A stretch of DNA of 64,000 nucleotides from Sycobia sp. Sy_11. Its lineage: Eukaryota > Arthropoda > Insecta > Hymenoptera > Epichrysomallidae. Position 1 is the first letter of the stretch. Every line of letters starts with the position of its first letter. The DNA is taken from positions 1,195,001 to 1,259,000 of the forward strand of contig JACCIC010000036.1 of assembly GCA_018907035.1 (NCBI GenBank). The letters run 5' to 3'. Below, piece after piece: positions 41,801 to 51,000 of the stretch. A model generated the notes under the pieces. The model was not told the origin of the DNA and did not search any database. It saw nothing but the letters and a program-made list of their open reading frames with translations. A program made the position numbers and the translations under genes.

Positions 41801-43543
41801 TTTTTATAAATCTGAATCTTTGAAAATATATTTTCTTAGTTAGAAATTAATTTAAAACGCAGGAGGAAAAGCTTGTGCATGCAAACTGATCAAAGGAAAC
41901 AAAAGATGTGCTGATCTATAGATATTTTTTATACTTTTTAGCCAAAATTCAATATTAGTGCAAACATTGATTTTTACCTCATGAAACTCCTCCCTCGTTC
42001 TGCTTAGAAATGACATGTCTCACGAGCTAAAAATCAACTGTCATATATGCGTTAAAATATACTAAAATTTTTCTCTTTTCTTTTCTCCAAGAATCAGTTT
42101 TTTATGTTAATTAACGTATTACTAATTGCTAACACAAGTTAATAAAATGCTAATGAATATTTCACATTGGTCAGTTTGTGCCCTCCTGGAGTGATGAACA
42201 GTTTCATGATGGTGTGGTAAGTTCACTTAAAGCTAAAACCCTGTAATACAGTTTTGTGTGCACAAGTCTTGTATACATGTATTTTATTGTACTAGATGAA
42301 TCTTAAGTAGATTCTAGATTCACCTGTACATTTTTAATAAGCGACAATCCAAGTATTAGATTATATCTAAAAAGATTTTATTTAGTATTTGCCACATCCA
42401 CTTTTAAATGTTTTTACATCTGCAAGGTTTTAGTATAGAACAGTTTAAAATATTTATAAAAAGTTTTCTTTTTAAAACATGAAAATAATTAGAAAGCATG
42501 AAAGTATTTTCATTTGAAAAGCTTTTTCACTTACTTATTATTTAATATATTTGATATTTATGATTTACTGTAAGTACAATTTTATTTTAAGTAACTTAAA
42601 ATGTCATTATTTTATTGCACCATTGTTTTACAGCTTTTTAGAACTCATTGTACCCTCAACCATTTTTAATCAATATTTGATATATCGTATACACTTGAGT
42701 AAGATAAGTAATTCATAAATTATTATTTTTACATTTATTATTTATTTCATAGGAATCCATTAGCTCAACTAGAAGAAGAAAAACGAGAGCATGAAAACAA
42801 AATGAAGAAAATGGAAATTGAAATGGAACAAGTATTTGAAATGAAAGTACGTGAGAAAAAGCAAAAACTTAAAGATTTGGAAACAGAAGTAAGTGTTTAT
42901 TAAATAACAATAGTTCTAATCTTTACATAATAAAATTAAATCCTTTTACATTAATTTAGTTGAGCAAAGTCCAAGTTAATTTTTACCAATTGAGAAAAAA
43001 TCTTTCAAACCAATTCATCAAAGATACAATTTAATATTTAAACTTTGCAGAGATATAGAATAGACATAAATAATGAGTATGTTTCATTTAAATTTTCACT
43101 TAAATATATAATATTATTTAAAATTTAGTATTCTTTATTCTTACAATTTTATTTGCATTTCTACATTTTTAAAAAATTATTTAAAAAATCATGTCATTTT
43201 AATAAAATAAATTCTTATAAATGTATTACTTACTGTCTTGTAATAAAAATAATTTAAACAGATTCTTCAAATTAATAAAAACAGTTATACTATAGTGTTG
43301 TTAAGGGAGGTATTTGTTTTTTATAAAATATTACCATCATTTATTTAAATTTTCTAATACGAATGTATAATTAACATAATTTATCATTATAAAAATACTA
43401 TTAATTTTTTATTAGAATACAAACAATATATAATGTTTTCATTATATTATGAATCATAAATAATTAATTTAATTTTGGCTCAACCAAATTCTACAATTTC
43501 TAAAATAATATAAATTATCTTTAATCATAATGTAAATAGTAAT

Positions 43544-43591
<48 letters not shown>

Positions 43592-44332
43592 AATAATAAT
43601 TTAATCATTTATTTATAATACCAACTTAAAATATTTAAACGTGAATTTTAATAATTTTTTTATTTAATGCCAGCTTCAGCGAAGGCATGAACAAATGTTA
43701 CGTTCATTAGAACAACAAGCAAAAGAATTAGAAGAAAAAAGGCGAGCATTTGAGTCAGAAAGGTCAACGTGGGAACAACAGACTGGTCACAGTATTGAAG
43801 AATTACGTCGGCGAAGTCTTGAAGCTAATTCTAAAGAGTGAGTAATTCTTTGATTAATTATATTTTTTAGTATACCTGTATTTTTCTTTTAGTGATGGTA
43901 GTTCTTTGATATTTATTGGTAATTTTTTATTTAATTAGATTCTGTAGAGTTTTTATATACAGCAAAATTATTTTTTAAAGAAATTTCTCCTTTTTTTCAT
44001 AGTACTTTCTTAATAATTAAATAATCCTTTAAGGCCTTTAGTAGAAGAGAAGTATACACTTTAATACATGTAATAAAGTTTGTTTGGATAAAGAGTTTTG
44101 TTCATTTTTATTGGAAAATTATTTATAGCATATAAACATTTATAATATTCTATATGAACATTTTTATGTTGGATCAAACAAAAGTTATACAGTTTTAGAT
44201 TTAAAATAATACAATTATTTATAGTAATTGTACAAAGGTTCAGAAAAAATACTATGCTGATAATAGAATTCAAATAATATATATGTTATAATTAGGTACT
44301 ATTATGATAGATATTTTATATATTTGCTATGT

Positions 44333-44376
<44 letters not shown>

Positions 44377-47300
44377 TTATGTTATTTAACGTCGCTCTAT
44401 TTATGCCTCCAAATATCGGTGCTAATCAGCCACGGAGGTCTACGATGTGTTTGTAAACAAAGCACATGTGAATTATTACAGCTTACAGCGTTGCTTGTGT
44501 CAATCGGCCGAGACCGGGATTTGAACTCGGATCACCAAGTTACTAGTCCTTCACTCTAGTGATCGAGCCATCGTAGGCCTCAAAAATTGTATATTAAATG
44601 ATACCTACATAATTTAAATATTGAAAAATTGCAATTTTTGTTTGATCTAACATCAAATTATTTTACTATAATACAAGAGAAATCTGTATTAATCTATGTA
44701 CATAGTAAAATGCACGAGACTATTAATATAAAAAACCACTTTATTGACCTATCTTCAGTCAAGTAATTAATAGATTAGATATTTTAGAGCACATTTCTCA
44801 TTATTTAGTGTTATTAGGTAACATAAAGATATCATTATATTTTTTAAATAAAAATATATGTTTCATTATGTACAGCACAATTTATTTTAAACACAGCTTG
44901 AGCTTATCATTTGCATTAAAACACAGCAATTTAATCTTTTTAACATTACATATCATTAAAAATTTAATATGTGATATTGTGTATATTTGATTTTGTAATT
45001 TACTTATTTTAATCATTTTAATAATTAAGAATTTTAACTAATTAAAAGAACAGTTCAAAAAAAGCATTTCTATAATTTTTCTTTTTCTGTATTTGCATGC
45101 AGGAAGTATTTTCAATAAATTTAAGCAATTGTGAATGTGCATTCAGTGCTTTGATTTTCCTCTGCATTATTTAATAATGAATGATAGAAATATATTTATT
45201 CCTAATAATTGTTTTAAATAACTTCCAATAGTCAAGGCTATACAACTGTGGTGGTTGTTAAATAATGAAACTGTTTAATTTTTCAAAAATCAGAATTTTT
45301 TTAATTTCAACATTTTCTAATGTTATAATTAAACCATCCAACTATTGATAAAATTATTTTTTTTGTTATTCAATGTAAATAATTTTACAATTTAAAAATT
45401 TTTGCTTTTTGATTTAAGTAGAACTGGTTAAATAATATTTTATTTATACTATATTAATATAAGTGCACTTGTGAACTGTTTGGATTATATAAGTCTCTAC
45501 TAAATTAGTTTATAATGTGTTCATTGTATTTATACGATAGTAATTATTTAAAATTTCATTTTTGTAAATTAATATTATTATATAATTAATATTCGTAAAA
45601 GCTCCATTTAATTATAAAGTCATAAGAGGATTCTTTTAATAATGCATGCTATTTAATAATAAATATTTAACTTATTTTATATTGTATATACAGCTCATTC
45701 TTCATCATCATTTTAACGTAATTCTGATAAGTTAGATAAAACGGTTACTTGATAATAATAACTTAAATGTGTTTTCTTACAAGTGGCGAAGAAAAAACCT
45801 TTTAAACTAGGATAAAAAAGTTTGAATTTGAACCAATCTAAAATCATCACAGATGTAAAACCATAATGTTTACTTGACATATAGTTTGAAAAAGTTCTAA
45901 AACAGTTTCGAATGATCATGTATAATGTTTTGTTTGTGAAAGTTGAAGGCATAATGTTTGCGTGCTTTCAATTCTTCTTTTCTTCTTTCTACATTCTATC
46001 CGTCTGTTTGTTGAGTGTATACGAAAAAATATCGGGGTCTCCCTGATTTAGGACGGGATCTGTGTCGTCTGAGGGCTCCGGCGGTGGCGGGGGTACATTG
46101 CGGGGTGCTCGTGGCATAGGTAACCTCCTGCGCCGGCACACCAGTTTCAAATCGCCACAAGAGAATTCCATGCCAATACAGCAACTTGTCATACAGCATC
46201 CCGAACACCCTTAATAGGATTAACTAAGCTAAGAATTAGATACACGCATAATAAAATGAAAAAAATTATTCACAACGGTTTCTTGGTTAAAAAATTAGAT
46301 TGAATACAATAGACATATATTATTAAAACTATTGTTATTTTTTAAATGTTTAAAATCAAAATATATCGTCTAAAACTTCTGGAACTATACTAAATACATT
46401 GAATAGTTCTAAATCTACATTTTATATTCCAGTGCCTGTAAATTAATGATAAATAATTTTGAAACAAAATCATTTTTTATGTTTTTTAATGTAAAGCAAT
46501 TTTAAACTAAAATCGAAATATTTAAAAAATTAATTTACGCGAGTCATTAAACATTTTTTTAGGATTTTTAACATGCAAAAACATCAATAAACTGAAATGG
46601 AAAATATTTAATAAATAATTTGATAAGATTTTCTATTTCTCTTATTGGATTTAATTGAATTTTTTAACCAAAACCTCGCGGGCGTAAAGATTCATTTATT
46701 TCTTTTTTTTCCTTTACAGATTAGTAAAATTAATATCCTAAGTACCTTCTATTATGTAATAGTATGCTTATTCGTAGAACTGCAATGTCAGTTTAGCGTG
46801 AAAATTATTTTTTATTCACCAACTTAATAATTTTGTTCTCTGATTATTGTAAATTTATTCTATGTCATTAGATGTAACTTAATTAATATCGCCATAATCT
46901 TTTGCATTTCGTCTTAACCATTGTATTTAAGAGGTGCGAAAGTTTTAATCTTTAACTTCAAGTATTTACAACTATAGGAAGTACATTTTCTCGATTATGG
47001 AATATTATTTAATATTAAAATTATTTAAATTTCTAATTCAAAAATTTTTAATTCAAAACATAAAAAATTACTCTGAATTATAGTTTTTTATAAAAATTAA
47101 CTTCCGCACTCTCTTAGAAATTTAATAAAATTACTTAATTTTGTTATAAACTTCAAATAAAGACATAAGTGTGTTATTAAAATAACTTGTAGGTATGAAT
47201 GAGTAACTATCAGCACTTTTTCTCCGAGTGAAGTACATTAACTACTGTTCGAACATTACTTGTATAACAAAATTTATTTAGATACTATAATGTAGAAAAA

Positions 47301-47566
47301 AAAGCAGATAAGATTTCAAGAGTCAGAAAATATTTTGTCATATTTTTCAAAACAATGAAGTAGATTTTTAGCTCTGGCGTACATTAGTAAGCAAAACGAG
47401 AAATGGTGTTGCAAATGTATGTTCTAAATTCTAAGTGACATTTATTGGCCAAGATCTAATTAAACTTATAGCGTGAATTCATTCGCGTGTTTGTACGCAT
47501 TGCGACTTAACGAGTAATTTCATTAAAACGTTCCTAGTATATATGCATATATATAGATATATAGAG

Positions 47567-47623
<57 letters not shown>

Positions 47624-49981
47624 CCAAGTGGCAGACACGCACATATATTTATTGTAAACTTTGAACAAGTTGTCCACTTTGCTTTCCAAAATTTGTTTTA
47701 TACTTTGTTAAATTGCTATTTCATTAATTATGATATGGTGGACAACTTGTCAGAGGTCTAAGAGATTGATGAAAAAACAAAATTTCACTGTCAGTGAATC
47801 AGTTAATGATATACGATTACAAGTTGTTAATTTTATTTATCAGGAACAATGCTGTTTTCGCAAATAAATGTAATGCTTTCTTACGATTAAACCTACTAAC
47901 AATCATTTTTGCCCTTCATGCATTCTTTCCAAGCTTATTCATAACTTTCATCAAGGACAGCCATTAAGAAAAGAGTTTTTTCAAGCTTTTACTTAAGAAT
48001 TTATGCATCATATGGTGAAAATATTGAATTATATAAGCATAAAATCTATCCCAAGACCTAAGGTCGCAGAAACAAAATAGAAACTTCATTTACAATATTG
48101 TCCTGCAGCTGGCATGTAGCTTGTTGGACGTGGCCTGTAACAGGAATTGTATATTTTTTAAAGCATGTTTCATTATTTACATTGAGCTGTGTTGGCATGT
48201 TTTTGTTCTCACAGACTGCTCATTTAATACAACGAGAAGTAATAACTCATAAATCATGGTACACATACATTGAAAAATTACATTATTAACTGTTATTTTG
48301 CTTTTTTTATACATAATGACCTGTTATTTTCTCACGTTATGGTGGTTTGTAGCATAGAAATATTTATACTTACCAATTACAGTAAGACCTATATTGCAGA
48401 CTTAAAATTGTATATTATTATTTAGGGCAATCACTTTTTATATTTCATATAACTACCACTATTATGGTAAAGGTGGGCTTTGATTGTAGTTAGATATTTG
48501 TATAGTACTTTTTTATATTATTAGTTCTCTTTTCTTCAAAATTTAGTTAAGTATATTTATAAAATAATTATTAGTATTTTTATACTGCAATAAATAATTT
48601 TTATTTATTTTCTAATGTATTTTTTTACATTTTTTGTATGAAATAAAATATAAAAATAATAAAGAAAATATTTTAAATATGTTATTTTTAAAAAGGAATT
48701 TACTATATTAATTGCAAGAAATTTATATTGATTTTTATTATATATTTAATCACAAAGTAGGCAGTTCAAGCTTTTCAAGTGTAAAAGGTTTCACAGTAAG
48801 TTGATAATTCATGAAATTTCATTGTTTAAGACCTAATTCTGTCCTGATACAATAAGATTTCAAATCACATTAGGATTTTTGAGATTTGATAAAATTAAAA
48901 CAAAAGTACAGCTAATGGATCTGCATTTAAAATTATTATTAAAATTAAAATTAAAACAAAAGTACAGCTAATGGATCTGCATTTAAAATTAATTGTAAAT
49001 GTGATCTCAGAAATTCTTCAATATGCTAAGTTTTAAATAGTTTCAAATTATTAAAATTAGTAAGAAAATTATAAATCTGTTAAATGTTATAAATTATTTG
49101 ATAAAAATATGTGTTTAAAAAAATATAAGGTTGATCATTATAATAATAATGAGCCCAAATATATATTTAAAGCACATACTTTACAGAATGAATGTTACAA
49201 CTATGATTTATATTACCGTGGTATACAATATTAAATTTATTATTTTTAATTCAGCTAGTGTACTTGAATAGATAATATAATGGTATTGAATTTGCATTAT
49301 TATGAACTTTATATTTTTATATCTTAGTTTGAAACTTTCGTAGATTGGTTATTTTTCAAATTTCATATGTAACTTTTGTAACAGAAAACTTAAAAACCTG
49401 CAGAACTGTACAAAAATCCATTGAATAATTTAATAATTTGTAGTAGAATATAGTAAAAAGTTTTCGAATTCAAATTATTAATTATATAGTTATTTTAATA
49501 TAATCTATTAATTAAATTTAATTTAAAATCTCAATCCTCGTAATCTGCCACCTAAGGTAGTAAGTGCTCCCCAATTCGATCTTTCCTCGTAAAATACAAT
49601 ATATTTGAATACAGCATATCTATCTTCAAGAAGTCAAAAGGTAAATTGTCTTTTCATAATATAGGATTTCTTTGAAATTATTTACATTTAAATTGAAGAT
49701 ACATTTGATATTTATTAATGAGTATAAACTGCAAAAGTAACAAATTATATTCAGTAAGTAATAATATTGAGAAATAAAGTACAAATAAAATCTATTCTTT
49801 TAAAATATTGATGAATTCAAGATATACATATACTTTAAATAGATTTTATTATTATAATATTTTAAAAAGCAATATACTTGTACAATATATTTAATTTTCT
49901 TTATTTTACAAACTAAATTCTTTATTTTTCAGAGCTGTTGATGGCAAGGACAAGAAAAACAAGAAGAAGGGTCTTTTTTAG
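28645..49981 (+). CDS. pnut: Septin-7 / Peanut orthologue, spliced gene (5' coding exon missing)
   Basis: This is a filament-forming septin GTPase of the SEPT7/Peanut group, which caps septin hetero-oligomers and acts at the cleavage furrow and cell cortex. Joining 28645-29140, 37282-37489, 38739-38991, 40571-40760, 41425-41590, 42753-42888, 43674-43837 and 49933-49981 gives an uninterrupted frame of 553 codons plus TAG; every intron is GT-AG. Numbered from the first visible residue: Pro/Gly-rich region about 1-135; [20 protein letters not shown] before the GTPase; P-loop GESGLGKST at 166-174; DTPGFGD at 222-228; AKAD at 303-306; septin unique element ending in RGRKYPWG; coiled coil about 440-545; C-terminus KKNKKKGLF. 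These match the known fly and vertebrate family members in order and spacing. No in-frame ATG precedes the P-loop region and an in-frame TAA lies at 28612, so translation starts in an unseen upstream exon. Two optional exons are listed separately. Confidence 0.96.
34686..34874 (-). mobile_element. tRNA-derived SINE, 5'-truncated, with 15-bp target duplication
   Basis: On the minus strand the element starts within a B-box-like GAGTTCAAATCCC, continues through a body shared with the copy at 44342-44585 and ends in an A-rich tail. It is flanked by a perfect direct repeat atcttatacttattt at 34686-34700 and 34860-34874. Relative to the other copy it lacks the A-box half of the tRNA head. Confidence 0.85.
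35779..35833. repeat. (TA)n microsatellite
   Basis: This is an uninterrupted TA array of about 27 units within the large intron. Confidence 0.95.
37282..37489 (+). CDS. pnut: pnut exon: P-loop (G1) and switch regions (G3)
   Basis: The exon completes the split Gly codon and encodes [18 protein letters not shown], the Walker A/G1 motif, then the switch I region with [13 protein letters not shown], and [13 protein letters not shown], the G3/switch II motif. The acceptor is tttcacag and the donor is gtgagt at 37490. It ends inside a Cys codon (TG|C), giving DNSNCW as in the family. Codons are strongly GC-ending although the flanking introns are AT-rich. Confidence 0.97.
37490..38738 (+). other. 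pnut intron with G-rich 3' portion
   Basis: The first 900 bases are AT-rich. From 38440 the intron becomes GC-rich, and 38593-38677 carries a series of G runs with a 13-bp repeated unit (GGGGGAGGCAAGA), a possible G-quadruplex in the transcript. Confidence 0.6.
38739..38991 (+). CDS. pnut: pnut exon: GTPase core with G4
   Basis: The exon encodes [20 protein letters not shown], then the conserved [17 protein letters not shown] and [12 protein letters not shown], where AKAD is the guanine-specificity (G4) motif. The acceptor is gctacag and the donor gtacgt at 38992, phase 0. Codons are nearly all GC-ending. The frame happens to stay open upstream to an ATG at 38386, inside the preceding intron (see findings). 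Confidence 0.97.
39779..39930 (-). mobile_element. Dispersed repeat family copy C (internally deleted)
   Basis: Both ends match copy B: taaatatttttattggtctt plus acagtccaat at one side, gtcagactgtccttgttt and ccccgtaaactaatctgaaa at the other. The A-rich middle is much shorter. Confidence 0.7.
39940..39963. repeat. (CA)(CG)n tract
   Basis: It is an alternating CG run bordered by CACA on both sides. Confidence 0.9.
40302..40370 (-). mobile_element. Dispersed repeat family fragment D
   Basis: It carries tgacagtcagaatgtccttg, attcacccccgtag and atctgaaataaaac, matching one end of copies B and C. It ends 200 bases before the next pnut exon. Confidence 0.6.
40571..40760 (+). CDS. pnut: pnut exon: end of GTPase core and start of septin unique element
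   Basis: The exon encodes [20 protein letters not shown], an acidic loop, [16 protein letters not shown] and [12 protein letters not shown]. The GAN segment contacts nucleotide in septins and RGRKYPWG begins the septin unique element. The acceptor is ttttcag. The donor is gtttgt, weaker than the others, phase 1. From this exon onward codons become AT-ending, unlike the three exons before it. Confidence 0.97.
40761..41424 (+). other. pnut intron
   Basis: It is AT-rich with no recognisable content. Confidence 0.7.
41425..41590 (+). CDS. pnut: pnut exon: septin unique element
   Basis: The exon encodes [39 protein letters not shown] and then a variable stretch ending [27 protein letters not shown] and HYENFR are hallmarks of the septin unique element that forms filament interfaces. 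The acceptor is ttttacag and the donor gtgagt, phase 2. The downstream partner is normally the 42753 exon, with a possible 42-nt cassette between them. Confidence 0.96.
41591..42752 (+). other. pnut intron containing the candidate cassette exon
   Basis: It is AT-rich; the only exon-like segment is 42175-42216. When the cassette is used it splits this region into introns of 584 and 536 bases. Confidence 0.7.
42175..42216 (+). CDS. pnut: Candidate 42-nt cassette micro-exon of pnut
   Basis: A 42-base segment lies between ttggtcag and a perfect gtaagt donor, with a branch-point-like gctaatg about 25 bases upstream. Its length is a multiple of three and it enters and leaves in phase 2, matching both neighbours. 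Inclusion would give SN, then [14 protein letters not shown], then NPLAQ, with no stop; the single Lys at the constant junction becomes Asn...Trp, a net gain of 14 residues between the unique element and the coiled coil. I know of no equivalent in fly Peanut. No transcript evidence is available here. Confidence 0.55.
42753..42888 (+). CDS. pnut: pnut exon: start of coiled coil
   Basis: The exon encodes [20 protein letters not shown] followed by [20 protein letters not shown] and DLETE. This is the conserved beginning of the septin-7 C-terminal coiled coil used for partner pairing across the filament. The acceptor is atttcatag and the donor gtaagt at 42889, phase 0. Confidence 0.97.
42889..43673 (+). 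other. pnut intron with (AAC)n array
   Basis: It is AT-rich with a CAA/AAC triplet array at 43544-43590 about 80 bases before the acceptor. Confidence 0.7.
43544..43600. repeat. (AAC)n microsatellite
   Basis: About 15 AAC units pass into AAT units. Confidence 0.93.
43674..43837 (+). CDS. pnut: pnut exon: distal coiled coil
   Basis: The exon encodes [40 protein letters not shown] and [14 protein letters not shown], the distal heptad region. It ends in phase 2 (GA|) at a gtgagt donor. It can join the canonical last exon at 49933, giving SKEAVDGK, or the candidate alternative last exon at 46052, giving SKETGSV; both remain in frame. Confidence 0.97.
44333..44594 (-). mobile_element. tRNA-derived SINE with intact head and (TA)n tail
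   Basis: Read on the minus strand, 44585 downward gives a tRNA-like head: A-box-like GATGGCTCGATCACTAG, an anticodon-loop-like CTAGTAA and B-box GAGTTCAAATCCC, then a body shared with the intronic copy near 34.8 kb. The tail is A-rich followed by a (TA)n array (44342-44372). Short direct repeats attgtatat at 44333-44341 and 44586-44594 enclose the element including the TA array. The head is too degenerate to be a working tRNA. Confidence 0.85.
46052..46214 (+). CDS. pnut: Candidate alternative last exon of pnut with its own stop
   Basis: An acceptor (ccctgatttag) precedes a GC-rich open segment that continues the frame of the 43674 exon. It encodes [19 protein letters not shown], then [20 protein letters not shown], then [15 protein letters not shown] and TAA at 46212-46214. 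The next in-frame triplet upstream of the acceptor region is TGA at 46044, so openness begins exactly at the predicted splice site. An AATAAA lies at 46250-46255. The segment is much more GC-rich than the surrounding intron and uses varied codons. It would replace the Lys-rich tail with 53 new residues. RRHTS fits a basophilic kinase consensus (inference). Long open frames on the opposite strand here are its antisense shadows. Confidence 0.65.
46250..46255 (+). terminator. Candidate poly(A) signal for the alternative pnut isoform
   Basis: A canonical AATAAA begins 35 bases after the stop of the alternative last exon. In an AT-rich genome this hexamer is common, so its value lies only in its position. 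Confidence 0.35.
47570..47621. repeat. (TA)n microsatellite
   Basis: This is an uninterrupted TA array of about 26 units. Confidence 0.95.
48891..48990. repeat. 56-bp tandem duplication
   Basis: The segment starting aaaattaaaacaaaagtaca repeats 56 bases later through ggatctgcatttaaaatta without visible mismatches; the second copy is incomplete. Confidence 0.88.
49933..49981 (+). CDS. pnut: pnut canonical last exon
   Basis: After the acceptor tatttttcag the exon completes a Glu codon and encodes [15 protein letters not shown] followed by TAG at 49979-49981. The VDGK...KKKKGLF tail is the signature C-terminus of insect Peanut. The intron before it is 6.1 kb and contains the alternative last exon. 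Confidence 0.95.
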
Positions 49982-51000
49982 GGCCCTTTATTACTGCATA
50001 ATACAGATAAATATTCGAAAATGGTCAGTTTAGTCTAAAACTTGGAACGGATAAAAAGGAGTAAAATATACGTATATTAAAAAAAAGACTTTAACAGGCC
50101 ATTCGCATGCCTCCGCGCGCATGTGTAATATCGCAAACAATAACTATAGCCTATCATCAGAGTGGAATTTATAACTAAATATATAAAAAATTACCGTTGA
50201 TTTTTTTATGTATATTGAAAAAAACAAAAAATAGAACATCGCCTGCACTGCAGTGTCGTTCATTTTTTACGTAAAATGAAAAATAAATAAGATAGGTATT
50301 ATAATTATAATTAACTACAATCGTTACGATGCAAAGGAGACAAAAATGGTCAAGACAGATCGCAAAATTGGTCGATCTCACGTCTATTCTTGCATTATAT
50401 ATCAGAAATATCAGCGACAGCGTTTGCAACAAGTGATGTAAACGTGCATATCGTGAGTAGTAAAGGAAAAAGAAAATCTAATCTGAATTCTTATAAGTGT
50501 GTAAAAGTGCAGCGGCCATATATTTATATACATATATAAAATTAAATTAAACAAGAGAGCAAAAAAAATTTTACGTGCGTCATATATGTAAAAGAAGTGG
50601 TAAAACATATATTGCATTGATCAAAGCGCTTGTAGCACATTGTATAAATTTAATTTTTGGATTGAATATTTACGTATGGGTACAGTCTAAATTATTTCGA
50701 TCTCATAATTGAATAAAAAGATATTGTTTTAATTGACAAAATAACTAGTAAAAAAAGAATACAGTAGAAATAAAAAAAAAAAAAAACAATAAATAGTTAA
50801 AGATTTGCAGTTCAATGTACTTCTAATTTATATATAATAAATTCTCATTTAGATACAGTTTAATAGAAGGCTGGTTAAAAAGATCATTTTTCTACAATTT
50901 TATTTTTTATAAGATTATTCATAATTCATCATATTAAAAAAATATATACCCAAAAAAGTAATTAGTGAATCTTATTGTAAAATTCTAAAAATTTGGTACA
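49982..51000 (+). other. Probable 3' untranslated region of pnut
   Basis: No coding sequence follows the stop. Candidate AATAAA signals are at 50282, 50712 and 50788; the true cleavage site cannot be chosen from sequence alone and the transcript may run further. Confidence 0.5.

Larger units (their letters stand above)
43838..49932 (+). other. pnut last intron (6.1 kb)
   Basis: It holds a SINE at 44342-44585, the candidate alternative last exon at 46052-46214, a TA array at 47570-47621 and a 56-bp tandem duplication at 48891-48990. The remainder is AT-rich. Confidence 0.65.

Noticed and set aside
44500..44585. tRNA gene on the minus strand
   Set aside because: A- and B-box-like sequences are present, but the anticodon and acceptor stems do not pair well and a second copy is truncated, which fits a SINE head.
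46052..46122. Use of the alternative last exon as an internal cassette ending at the GTAACC at 46120
   Set aside because: That splice would leave phase 1 and shift the canonical last exon out of its conserved VDGK...KKKGLF frame.
45989..46208. Antisense open frames with Pro-rich peptides in the last intron
   Set aside because: They mirror the + strand alternative last exon, whose frame is exactly bounded by an acceptor, stop and AATAAA and joins the septin in phase.
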